This document shows, piece by piece, positions 54,030 to 64,000 of a DNA stretch of 64,000 nt. The position numbers and the translations under genes were made by a program. Origin of the DNA: Pegoplata infirma (taxonomy: Eukaryota; Arthropoda; Insecta; Diptera; Anthomyiidae); the NCBI GenBank assembly GCA_963921195.1, contig OY992541.1:14798644-14862643 (forward strand). Reading direction: 5' to 3'. The stretch's first letter is position 1, and each line of letters opens with the position of its first letter. The notes beneath the pieces were generated by a model. It did no database searches. It worked only from the letters and a program-made list of their open reading frames with translations, and was not told the origin of the DNA.

Positions 54030-54240
54030 CTCAATTAGATTAATGTTGTAGTATCCCTGCAGGTATAAGTAGTTATTGTAATGTTTATCGCTTCCATGTC
54101 CAATAAATACAGCAACCGAAAACCACACGTTATGATCCGTACCTTTGTAAAAAGATTTTTATTATTACAAAATATGTATAGTTGAAATACGTGTTTATAG
54201 GACTTACTCAGATTCCGCGTTTGTTCCAACACTATTTTTT
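54030..54240 (-). CDS. Candidate exons of an unknown minus-strand gene
   Basis: A frame reading KIVLEQTRNLS ends at a donor GA|GTAAGT (54217-54212). After a 70-bp AT-rich intron ending ACAAAG at 54143, the frame continues as STDHNVWFSVAVFIGHGSDK and HYNNYLYLQGYYNINLIE to a donor GAG|GTAAGG at 54030. Codon pattern and complexity differ from the flanking satellite. The FIGHG stretch is reminiscent of several hydrolase or protease motifs, but I do not assign a family. It may splice to 42831-42958. Confidence 0.3.
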
Positions 54241-54886
54241 CACGCTTATTATTGTTATTATTAAAAAAAAAAAAAATACAATTAATTTCCTCAAAAAAAA
54301 TATAAATTTATTTAGACGGCAACAAAATATTATGTGAGTGATTTGACACTTAAATCGTGCGTTATCGACATACAGAAGTACGTAACTATTTGTCATTATC
54401 AAAGACACCAACCCTTATAGACGTTTTTAAACTATAGTGAGATAGAGAATTCAAAAAAAAGAACTCAGTCACATTTAAGTCGGAAACCGACAAAAATCGA
54501 CATACTGAATTGGGGCATAAGATAACAATTAACAAAAAATTTTAAATAAAAATATTTGTCTTTATAAAAAATAAACAATTTTCTAATAAATCTGTTTCAT
54601 TGGCGCGCTCATCACGCCAACAAAACATTTTTTTTTTTATAAAATACCTCTTTTGTGAATGACATTTGATAGCTTTGATTTTAATAAATTTGACTGTAAA
54701 TACTTGAAGGGAGTTCATAATTTTTCCAGAAATTTTCAGAATTGTTTTAAAATACAACAGTCCAGAAAAACGTACAAAAATTGTAGTTTTGCTACAAAAA
54801 CTTCAGTAAATATTTGCTGAAAGACCTTAACAAAAAAATAATCAACAAAAAGAAATAATAACAAAATCACAAAGTTTTTATAAAAA
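54241..54886. other. AT-rich segment with the right member of the inverted motif pair
   Basis: It holds TCGACATACAGAA (54365-54377), GACACCAACCC (near 54404) and TCGACATACTGAATTG (54497-54512), the inverse of 40467-40482 and 40563. The remainder is AT-rich without recognised genes. It ends at the CCCGAG element boundary, 54886/54887. Confidence 0.6.
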
Positions 54887-55656
54887 CCCGAGTAAAAATG
54901 AATACATATAATTTTACATTATTTGATGTATGTATATATAGCCATATGAAATAATATGTTTTCATATCAAACAAAGTACATAATTATATCTCGCATTGAA
55001 TTTTTTAAATGGAGTTATATAAAATTACATCTAATGATAGCCATATTAATATACAAATACATGTGGGAGACATAATCATATGTGACACATATAAGTTAAT
55101 CTGATTGCATACATATTTATATGTGACTTAATATCAAATAACGTATACGAGCATATTTAAAAACAATCCAATATCATTATATATATAATTATATATGACT
55201 TACAAAAAACCATTTAAAATTATATATGACTTACAAGAAACCAATTAAAACTATATATGGTTCCATCTTAAAAAACGAAAAAAAAATTTCAAATATAATT
55301 ATATATGGTCGCACATATAACTCTATATACAGTTATATAAAACTATACATGGCATCAAACATTTATTTTTTTAATATTATCAAAGATATAATTATAAATG
55401 GCTTATGAGATACCGTATATAGTTTTGTAAGGTACCATATAAATACAATTTTTTTTTAAACTCTATATATAATTTTAAATGGTGGCACATGTAACGCCAT
55501 ATAAAATGTTTATAAGGTAAAAAATATTTTTTTCTTTCACAATATTTTATATATAATTATGCATACTTTTATATGACAGTATTTCAATATTTTTTTTTAA
55601 TGTTGCATCATATATATTTTTATTTAAGTATACAAGAGAGCTTGTATAATTATATA

Positions 55657-56881
55657 CACTCAAAAAAATAAAACTGTAAAGTTAACATATTTTTTTTAGT
55701 TAACTCGAGTTTACTGGCTTTTTAGCAAATTTTTAGTTAAAATCAGCGTTTTAACTATTTTTTTAGTTAAGTTCAATTTACGAAAATACTAGTTTTGAAG
55801 AAATTTTGAATTAATTTTTTTTGTTGACTTTAAAACTGTGTTTACGAATTTTTATTAATTAATTTGCTGATTTTTCGTAACATATTTGTCGAGTGAAAAA
55901 AAAGTTAGAAATTTCTTTTGTAGCCTCCTATGCAAATCTCATAAGTTCTACTTAAGCTGAACTTAATGCTGTGAAAAAAAAAGAAAAAAATAAGTGAAGT
56001 GTTAGTGTATAAAATCAATATTAAACAAACTTACAATTTTTTTACAAAAAGTTTAGCTGAATTTAACTAATGTTTTTGTTAATATACATACATAAAAATA
56101 TTACGAAATTTTAAACTGAATTTTTAGTTAAAGTTACTTTTTTTTTGCTACATTCATTCTACGAAAAGTTAACTAAATATTTTTAGTTAAATTAACTAGA
56201 AATTTAGTAGGTTCAAAATCAGGTGTTTTTTAGTTAAATTTAACTAAATTTTTTGCTAACTTTACAGTTTTATTTTTTTGAGTGCACTCAAAAAAATAAA
56301 ACTGTAAAGTTAACAAAATTTTTTTTGTTAACTCGAGTTTACTGGCTTTTTAGCAAATTTTTAGTTAAAATCAGCGTTTTAAATACTTTTTTTAGTTAAG
56401 TTCAATTTACGAAAATACTAGTTTTGTACAAATTTTGAATTAATTTTTTTTGTTGACTTTAAAACTGAGTTTACGAATTTTTACTAATTAATTTGCTGAT
56501 TTTTTGTAACATTTTTGTAAAGTGAAAAATTTTAAACATTTCTTGTGTAGCCTCCTATGCAAATCTCATATGTCCTACTTAAGCTGAACTTAATGCTGCG
56601 AAAAAAATAAGTTAAGTATAAGTGTTTAAATCCAATATTTAACAAACTTAAAATTTTTTACAAAAAGTTTAACTGAATTCAACTAATAAAAAATGTTACG
56701 AAATTTTCAGCTGAATTTTTAGTTAAAATTACGGTTTTTTTGCTACATTCATTCTACGAAAAGTTAACTAAATATTTTTTGTTAAATTAACTAGAAATTT
56801 AGTAGGTTCAAAATCAGGTGTTTTTTTAGTTAAATTTAACTAAATTTTTTGCTAACTTTACAGTTTTTTTTTTTGAGTGTA
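55657..56881. mobile_element. Head-to-tail dimer of a TIR element (ACACTCAAAAAAATAAAAC)
   Basis: Two copies abut at GAGTG|CACTC: about 55657-56284 and 56285-56881. Each starts ACTCAAAAAAATAAAACTGT and ends with the complement ACAGTTTTATTTTTTTGAGT. The bodies are about 90 percent alike, with short indels, and are rich in TTAGTTAA. No coding frame. Similar ends occur on the 27187-27447 element. Confidence 0.85.
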
Positions 56882-57059
56882 TGATTCTCAAAGCACCTAA
56901 AATCAGTCAAAAAAAAATATGTATAAATTCTATAAATTTTTAAATAGAAAAAAAATCTGTTTAATCCATTGTATTTTAAAACTTAAAAAAATGCATATTG
57001 GATTTTAAAAGTTAAATGTTTAAAAAATGCATATAACTTAAATAGTTGTGTGTAACTTT

Positions 57060-57560
57060 ATATAAGATCATATAAGATAATATATGATGCTTGGGGACCC
57101 CGAGTTCGATTCCCGGCTCAACCCAGAAAAAAACTATTTTTTTTTTAATTTTTTAAAAAAGAAAATATGTTTTTAAAGCTTTTTGTTTTTTCTAAACTTA
57201 AAAATATTGAATAATTAAATTTTTATGATAAAATCGAAAAATAAATATTACTTATTTATAGTTATATAATTTTATATATTACATCATATAAGTTAATATA
57301 TGGTTCCTAGGGACCCTGGGTTCGATCCCCGGCTGAGCTAAGAAAAAACGTTGTTTTTTTTAATTTTTTTTTTAAAGAAAATATGTTTTAGAAGCATTAA
57401 TTTTTTACTAAACTTAAAAATATTGATTAATTTATTTTTTATGATAATATTTAGAAATAAATATTATTTATATATAGTAATATAACTTTCTATATTGCAT
57501 CACATATGATAATATATAATTCTTGAGGACCCTGAGTTCGATTCCCGACTAAGTCAAGAA
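57060..57560 (+). repeat. T-arm-like tandem repeat, right-hand array
   Basis: Three units about 216 bp apart carry GAGTTCGATTCCCGGCT (57102), GGTTCGATCCCCGGCTGAG (57319) and GAGTTCGATTCCCGACTAAG (57534), each followed by AGAAAAAA and T-runs. They match the minus-strand boxes at 1204-1642. GTTCGATTCCC is the tRNA B-box consensus. No A box is seen next to them. Confidence 0.8.
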
Positions 57561-58377
57561 AAAAATTATTTTTTTTTAATTTTTTTTTTAATCTAAATGA
57601 TTTTTTAATGCGTTTTCGTTTTTCAAATTTAAAAAAAAATAAAATCCCTGAATTTTAACAAAAATATTTCAAAAATAATTATATTTTGATATAATTATAT
57701 ATTATTTAATCCGAAGAAAAAAATATTTTAAAACTTTAATGTTTAACCATCAATATCTCTGGTTTTAAGAGAGCTAAAGTCCTCAGATCAAGCTCAAATC
57801 AAAGCTTTATTTGTTGCCAATAATTAAAAGTGTATTTGGTTCGAACTTATGTTAGCAATATTTTCAGATAAAATTATTTTTATCCGAAAAAACTTCCGAA
57901 AAAAACTTAAAACTCATTATTTGGCCGTTGGTGAGTAAAAAAGTTTATACATGTTTTATACCATTTTAAAGGTATTTTTATTAAATATACAACGGCAGAA
58001 AGAAAATTTGGATCCGATGAAAAATGTGAAGCTCATAAGCCAAAAACAGTTTTTACTTTAAAGCTTTATAACTTGGAAAATTAGGAGCATTGGAAGATGA
58101 AAATCATGTTGTTGAACTCAGTATTAAACCCCCTATTAGCTCAGCAAATAAACTAAAAAAAAAAAAATCACAAATTTTAGCAAAAATTTTCTGTCTTTTT
58201 TAAAATTTTGTTCAAATTCAAGTCGAATATAATTTGATGCAATCATATACCCAATAAGATAAACTGGATTTAATTATATATAAGTTAAACTTGATATAAT
58301 TATATATGATAAACTATTTTCAAAAATTTTCTAAGTTTTTTTAAAACATAGTCTTTTAAAGTTGTCATTTATTAACA
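57561..58377. other. Interval inside the CCCGAG element without recognised features
   Basis: AT-rich, with poly-A and poly-T runs and one less repetitive part at 57735-58200. No protein-like frame on either strand. Confidence 0.4.
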
Positions 58378-58453
58378 ACGTCCGCTGGGTCAGAGGGTAG
58401 AGATTGCGATTATAAAACAGTTGGTAGCTGTTCGATTCCCCCGCCGCTCGAAG
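58378..58453 (+). other. tRNA-like module, right-hand copy
   Basis: ACGTCCGCTGGGTCAGAGGG TAGAGA (A-box-like) is followed by GTTCGATTCCCCC (B-box). About 70 percent of positions match the complement of 643-721, including GTAGAGATTGCGATTA. Stems are incomplete, so it is not called a tRNA gene. A pol III promoter could remain. Confidence 0.5.
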
Positions 58454-58907
58454 TTTTTTTTTTTTTTTAAATAAATTTTAATTATACATATATATTTATA
58501 TCTTAATATTGAAAAAAATTGTTTGGATAAAACTTTATCAGTTCTAAAAATAGATTTTATTGTTCGGATTAAATTATATATAAATAGTTCTAAAAATAGA
58601 TTTTTTTTTTCGGATAAAATTTTATCTAAAGTTTTTTGTAATATTTTTTTTTCTTTCGTATGAAATTTTATCTTTTTTTATCCAGCTAAAAAAATCTTTT
58701 TTTTTTGTCTTGGTCCAATAAGATCCAACCATTTTTCGGATGAAATTGTATCCCACCGATTAAAACTGATCTAATTAGATAAACCCACTTTTCGGATCAA
58801 CTTGTATCCGTCCGGTTAAAACTGATCTAATGTTAGCGATCCATTTTTCGGATCAGTGCTGATCTTTCAAATCTCGGATCTATCAACAGATCTGGAATAA
58901 TATAAGA

Positions 58908-61097
58908 CAGGGGCGTATCCAGGATTTTATTTCGGTGGGGGCCCAACATTATTTTTAATTTTTTTTTTTACAAAAAATTTACATAATAGCACATGTTTTA
59001 GAATTTTTCCCGATCTTTTCCTTGAACTGAATGTAACACAATGAGAATCTTCATTTTTGTGTAAGTTTACCACCGTTTGGGGGGAAATTAAGATTTTTTT
59101 TATATTTTAGAATTTTTTGAGAGACTTAAGCATTTTTTTAAAGTGCGAATTTTATTAGATGCTGAAACATTTTTACAAAGAAGATTATCTGAAATTTTTT
59201 CAAAGAAAAGTCTAAGATTCTATCACAATTTGCAGTTAAGACAGATTTTGTAATAGAAAAAGTCAAAGATTCTAAATCATATTTCCAATGGAAAACGTTT
59301 CTCGAAAAATTTAGTTTAGAAATTGATTCTATAAACATATTCATAAAATACTTTTCCAAAAGAAAAGACTCCGATTGTAAGACATTTTCCCATAATCTGA
59401 GATATTTCTAGTTTAGCACATTTTCTCAGATTCTACAACATTTCACACAAAAAATTTTAGATTCTGAGAAAATCTTCACTTTTTCTATAAATAAAATGAT
59501 TCAGATTCTGAGAACTTTTTAAAAAGAAAACAGTATAAAAAGTCTTAGATTCTAAAATATTTTTCCTATAGAAAAGGTCTAAGATTCTTAGACATTTTTC
59601 CTATAGAAAAAGTCTCAGATTCTTATAGAAAAAGTCTCCGATTCTTCGACACGTTTCTTACAGAAAAAGTCTCAGATTATTCGACATTTTTCCTATAGAA
59701 AATGTCTCCGGTTCTCAGACATTTTTTCTATAGAAAAAGTTTCTAATTCTGAGACATTTTTCCTATAAAAAGTCTCAGATTCTTATAGAAAAAGTCTCAG
59801 ATTCTTCGACATGTTTCTTACAGAAAAAGTCTCAGATTATTCGACATTTTTCCTATAGAAAATGTCTCAGGTTCTCAGACATTTTTTCTACAGAAAATTT
59901 CTTAGATTCTGACACATTTTTCCTATTGAAAAAGTCTAAGATGCTTAATCACTTTTCCTGTAGAACAAGTCTCAGATTCTGAAACATTTTGACTATAGGA
60001 AAGTGCCAGATTCTGAAACATTTTTCATATAGAAAAAGCCTCAGATTCTGAGAAAATTTTCCTAACGAAAAAGTCTCAGATTTGAAATATATTTCAAATA
60101 GCAAATACTCAAATTTTGAGACATTATTCGTATAGAAAAATATATTTTTAAAATAGAAAGTTTCAGATTTTGAGCATTTTTCTATACAAAATGTCTCACC
60201 TTGTGTCTCTGAGACATTTTTCCTTTATTTGATTTTGAGATAATTTTCCTTAAGAAAAATTCGTTGATTCTGAAAGATTTTTCGTAAAAAAAGTCTAAAA
60301 TTCTGAGACATTTTCCTGATTGTAAGAAAAATTCTCAGATTCAGAGACATTATTCCTATAGAAAGTTCTCAGCTTTTAAAACATTTTTCATATAGAAAAA
60401 CCTCAGATTTTAAGATTTTTTTATAGAAAAAATCTCAGATTTTGAGACATTTTTCAGATTCAGAGACATTTTTCCTATAGAAAGTTCCCAGATTCTAAAA
60501 CATTTCTCATATAGAAAAGCCTCAGATTCTGAAACTTTTTTCATTTAGAAAAGTCTCAGATTCTGAAAATTTCTAATAGAAAAAGTACCAGATTCTGAGA
60601 CATTTTTCCTATAGAAAAGGTCTTATATTCTGCGAAAAAGGCTAATATTTTAAGGCATTATTTATAGAAAAAGTCTTAGTTAGATTCTCAGACATTTTTT
60701 TAAAAAAGTTTTAGATTCTGACAACATTTTTATTTAAGAAATAGTCTCGTTTTGAGACATTTTTCTAAATGACAAAGTCGCGTTTTAAGATTTGACTACA
60801 TTTTACTTACAATTAGGTCCATTTTTTGTTTACATAAAACTTTAGGTTCTAAGTTATTTTTTCATTAGAATCCTAAGTTGAAAAGTTTCAAATTCTAAAA
60901 ATTTTTTTTCAGATTTTGAGATTTTTTAACAGAAAAATTTTCAGTTTCAAAACATTTCTCTTCAAAAAATTTTAGATTCTTAAATGTTTTTAGATTTTTT
61001 TATGAAGTTTTTAACATTGTACTTTTTATTTGATACCAAATCCTGAAATTTGTGAAATCATTTCGGGGGGGCCCGGGGGCCCCTGTATACGCCACTG
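58908..61097. mobile_element. 2.2-kb hAT-like element with satellite-like interior
   Basis: The left end is CAGGGGCGTATCCAGG and the right end CTGTATACGCCACTG. The target duplication ATATAAGA is exact at 58900-58907 and 61098-61105. The interior (about 59100-61000) consists of diverged TCTGAGACATTTTTCCTATAG-type units, clearly kin to the 35-bp satellite. End sequences resemble those of the outer element (GCGGATCCA). A G-run/C-run pair lies near the right end (61064-61083). No transposase. Confidence 0.92.
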
Positions 61098-61928
61098 ATA
61101 TAAGAACATATATTGCTCCATACAAAAATTTTTACTCGGGAAGCACCAAAAGCGTCACGAAAAAATAAGAAAGCGCCATGAATACCCGTTTTTTTAAAAA
61201 AAGGGTATTCGTAAAAAACTCCGGGTAAAAAGACAAAAAAAGCACCAGAAAATACCCGAAAAGCGTCAAAATGGCAACACTGCATATTAATTATTTTGTT
61301 TGAAAATTTCTTGATAAAGACTCCAAATATTCTCTGAGTTTTAGTTTTTGAGTCTAAAGAGAGGGTTCTTTTGGATGAATCGTTTTCGTACAAAAATTTT
61401 AAATATTTGCTCCATTTTTGGAGTCACTAGAGAATTCAAATATTAAAAAAAAAAGATTTCTGATGTAAAAATAGCAACAATTAAAATTAAATTAAATTAA
61501 AAGCATAATTATTTATTTTTTCATACAGAGCAAAAATGATTGACTTTAAAACGACATAATTTTTTAAGTGCAGTTTATATCCAAAAAGAGAATGAAATGT
61601 TGTAAATTTGTGTCTTTCTTCTGTATTTTATTTTAATCAAATTTCATTTAATTTTTCTTTTCAAACCATTGCAAAATTAAAAAAGGTGCAAATTTAAATT
61701 TTTTGAATAAAAGTGTTGTTACAAAAAATCGTCAAAATGTATGGGAATCAAATCAGAAAATCGTTCGTCGTCATTTTGCAAAATTTCATGAAAAAATCGT
61801 CAAATTGACGAAAAATCGTCACTTCTGGCAGCACTGGGTTTAATATTAAAAATGTTTTAGAATCTAATACTTTTTCGGTAGGAAAAATTATTCAGAATCT
61901 AAGACTTTTTCTAATAAAAACATGCCTT

Positions 61929-63119
61929 ACACTAAAAAAAATAACTATACTAAAATTAAATAAATACTGTTATTAATTTAAGTAAACACATTTTTTTGAA
62001 TTTACTTCAACTTATCTTAATATAAGGTGGGTTTACTTAAAACAAAGAAAATAAACTTGAAGATAGTACATGCAAATACTTAAAAAAGCACAAGAGTTTT
62101 CCTTAATTTGTTTTTTTAAATTAAGTTAAATATTCTTTACATTTATGGCGAATTGATTTCATGTAAGAAAAAAAGGGTTTATTAAAAAATTTTGTTTTAC
62201 TTAAAAGAAAAAAATTTAAATTGTGAGCAAAAAAAAAAACAAATAAGAACGTAACTTACTTAAAAATAGTATAGACATTTTCAAGACCTTAAATCAAATA
62301 AGTACTAATTTTTAATTCCAAAACGCATTTTCTTTAATTTAATTAATTTTTGTTTTAATTTAAGAAAAAATAAATTTTTATTTTATTGATTTCATTGACT
62401 TTATTTGAATTCATATCTTCATCAGTTTAAGAAAGAATTTACTTAACTTAAGGAAAAAATACTTTAGATATTTTGGGGATTCCATCTGGGGGCCGCATCT
62501 GGAGACCCCATGAGGCCCTAACTTTAAATCCAAATTTCGATTTTCGCGAAATTTTCAAATGCCTATAACTCTGCAAATACTGCAGATACGAAAAATATTC
62601 TTAAGGCATTTGTGTAGTCCTTAACTTGTAGAATATGACCGCCGAAGACCCGAAAGCTCTCCGAGTTATAGTTTTCGAGTTATTTCATGATCAAATTTCT
62701 CAAGACCCCATTCCCATATCTCGAAAACGAAGCAAGATAGAGCGATTCTGACCAAAATTTTGGATCAAAATCAATAGTGACCCTATAATAGTATACGCAC
62801 ATACTCATGTGCGGACCCCATATATTGGGGGACCGTAGGGTCCTCACATTGGGACTCCATAGGGTCTACAGAATCCGTAAGTTTAAGGAAATTTTTACTT
62901 ATTTAAAAAAAATATTTTTCCTCTGGATAAAAACAATTAAACTTATAATAAGTACAATTTTACTTACTTTTAAGATATATTTAAGTAAATGCATTACTAT
63001 GTTTTAGGAAAAAATATACTTGGAAGAAGAATTAATATCTTTGGAGCCCTCGCATACCCTCCTTTTTTTTAAATAAAGTTCAACATGCTTTAAAAATGGT
63101 AAAAAAAAATTTCAGTGTA
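61929..63119. mobile_element. Probable TIR element in the right arm of the outer hAT-like element
   Basis: The arm's satellite-like units are interrupted from TTACACTAAAAAAAATAAC to AAAATTTCAGTGTAG. The interior has AAGTAAA/TTTACTTA words, and 62480-62880 is a less AT-rich part with GGGGGCCGCATCTGGAGACC and ATATCTCGAAAACGAAGC. The inverted repeat is only about 6-8 bp, so boundaries are approximate. Confidence 0.45.
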
Positions 63120-63976
63120 GATTCTGTGAATTTTAAGGAAAATATCCCAGAATCTGAGAAAAGGTCTTAGATTCTGAGATTTTTTTATTTAGAAAATTTT
63201 TCAGAATCTAAGACGTTTTCTGTAGGAAAAATTTCTGCGACTCAGACTCTTAGACTTTCTTTAGAAAAAGTCTTAATTTTTTTTAATCTTTCTTTTAAAT
63301 CAGGTACTTTCTATGGAAGAGTTTTTCAAATCCTAAAACTTTTTGTGTTCGTTTCAATATCCTAGACATTTTCTGTAGAAAAATAGAATAAAAAATATTT
63401 CAGAACCTAAGAAGTTTTCTTTGGGGAAACACTCAGTAAATCTGAGAAATTTTCTTTACGATTTCTTTTTTTTCTAAATATAGGAATTTTTCGGTGGAAG
63501 AATTGCATATATGCAAGTATATCAGAATTAGAAAATTTTTGTATAAATTTTCTGTCAGCTTTTTAGAACCTCAGATTTTTTCTATTGAGATAAGGTCTCA
63601 GAATCATAAACTTTCTCTTTAAGCGAATGACTCAGAAAAATTTCAAAATCAGAATATTTTTTGGAATAAACATATCTCAAACCTGACTTATTTTTTATTG
63701 GAAAATTGTGTCAGAATCTGCGTCTTTGGCTGTCAGAAAAATGCTTAGGAACCTGAAAATTTCTTTAAGAGACATTTTATACAATATCAAACATTTCTTT
63801 ATAGGAATACATTTTTAAAATTTGAAAATGTTTCTATAGAAAAAATCATAATAAACAATAGTTGAACACTAAAAACCTTAACTTGTGATTCAAATCCTAC
63901 CTGAGGTTCCCTGCAAAAAAAAAAATGAAAAAAAAAAAAATTCCCCCCCCCCCCCCCCCCCCCCAAACCCAAGTGC
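63120..63976. repeat. Degenerate satellite-like repeats, right arm of the outer element
   Basis: Units such as AGAATCTGAGAAA, TTTCTATAGAAAAAAT and AGTCTTAGATTCTGAGA occur in irregular spacing. A C-run (63944-63964) mirrors the G-run at 38483-38493 of the left end. Confidence 0.7.
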
Positions 63977-64000
63977 TGGATCCGCGCCTGCAATACGTAA

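Larger units (their letters stand above)
54887..61140. mobile_element. Third CCCGAG-bounded TIR element
   Basis: It begins CCCGAGTAAAAATGAATACA and ends AAAAATTTTTACTCGGG, with AA on both sides as a possible 2-bp target duplication. Own sequence includes AT-rich TATATAATTATAT modules (54900-55655), the T-arm tandem repeat (57080-57550), a tRNA-like module (58378-58453) and TTTTTCGGATGAAAT-type repeats (58700-58870). This order is the reverse of 222-1690, so the two ends of the window share a family. Two insertions are nested in it: 55657-56881 and 58908-61097. Confidence 0.85.
40292..61282. mobile_element. Third concentric hAT-like TIR element
   Basis: The left end is CAGTGTTGCCATTTCCAAAA and the right end AAATGGCAACACTG (61269-61282). 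The target duplication CATATTAA is exact at 40284-40291 and 61283-61290. Subterminal GGGTAAAAA and AAAGCGCCA words recur at both ends. Non-nested sequence includes about 40292-41284, 41936-43000, 53960-54886 and 61141-61282. It carries exon-like pieces and the satellite arrays. Its ends are close to those of the 39604 and 50374 elements (CAGTGYTRCC). Confidence 0.92.
39604..61836. mobile_element. Second concentric hAT-like TIR element
   Basis: The left end is CAGTGCTGCCAGGCTTTTTT and the right end CTGGCAGCACTG (61825-61836). The 8-bp target duplication GGTTTAAT is exact at 39596-39603 and 61837-61844. Its own sequence is 39604-40291 plus about 61291-61836; AATCGTCAAAA is repeated several times near both ends and could be a binding site. 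No transposase frame. It lies inside the satellite-like arm of the outer element. Confidence 0.92.
38468..63990. mobile_element. Outer hAT-like TIR element holding about 24 kb of nested insertions
   Basis: The left end CAGGCGCGGATCCACGGGGG and the right end TGGATCCGCGCCTG (63977-63990) are inverted, and CAATACG repeats on both sides (38461-38467 and 63991-63997). The match is 7 bp rather than the 8 expected for hAT. Its own sequence is 38468-39603 plus about 61845-63990, mostly worn AGAATCTGAGA/TTTTTCTATAG monomers plus one further insertion (61929-63119). CAG ends and the GCGGATCCA motif are typical of hAT-type non-autonomous elements. Confidence 0.82.

Noticed and set aside
54030..54142. 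Caspase-like His-Gly motif in FIGHGSDK
   Set aside because: The surrounding sequence does not show the other caspase signatures and the exon is short, so no family is assigned.

Overview
The window is repeat-dominated, AT-rich eukaryotic DNA, most likely from a fly (Diptera, possibly a calyptrate). The case rests on insect-type LTR retrotransposons (Ty3/Gypsy with a Lys-like primer site, BEL/Pao), a Jockey/CR1-like non-LTR element, short TIR elements with TA, TTA or 8-bp target duplications, and a repeat with the TTCGGCTGTGCCGAAT hairpin and GGAGGGTATA ends that is common in fly genomes. No complete host gene is recognisable. The nearest thing is a set of short exon-like pieces around 42.5-43.0 kb and 54.0-54.3 kb.

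Layout. 1-7.8 kb is a dense block of AT-rich modules bounded by CCCGAGTAAAAA or its complement, with long palindromes, an 86-bp tandem repeat and tRNA-like modules. 7.8-13.9 kb is non-coding sequence followed by a tandem-repeat element, split at 9701-13763 by another CCCGAG element that itself holds two short TIR elements. 13.9-27.0 kb is a decayed minus-strand coding remnant broken by a 2.1-kb TIR element with TA duplication and by a complete 10.3-kb Ty3/Gypsy retrotransposon (16650-26976, minus strand) with long LTRs, intact gag and pol and a textbook -1 frameshift signal. 27.5-38.2 kb is a decayed, GC-richer Ty3/Gypsy element on the plus strand. Its pol is interrupted at 31707-36264 by a three-LTR tandem BEL/Pao element whose two identical internal regions encode a Gag-integrase fusion.

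38468-63990 is a set of insertions inside insertions. Three hAT-like TIR pairs are concentric, each with its own target duplication (38468-63990, 39604-61836, 40292-61282). Inside them lie long inverted arrays of a 35-bp satellite, a damaged non-LTR retrotransposon with a 200-base assembly gap, and a third CCCGAG element (54887-61140) that contains a further hAT-like element (58908-61097).

The genes do not form a cellular pathway. The coding content is retrotransposon machinery (Gag, protease, reverse transcriptase, RNase H, integrase, endonuclease) at different stages of decay, and the junctions allow a relative insertion history to be read.
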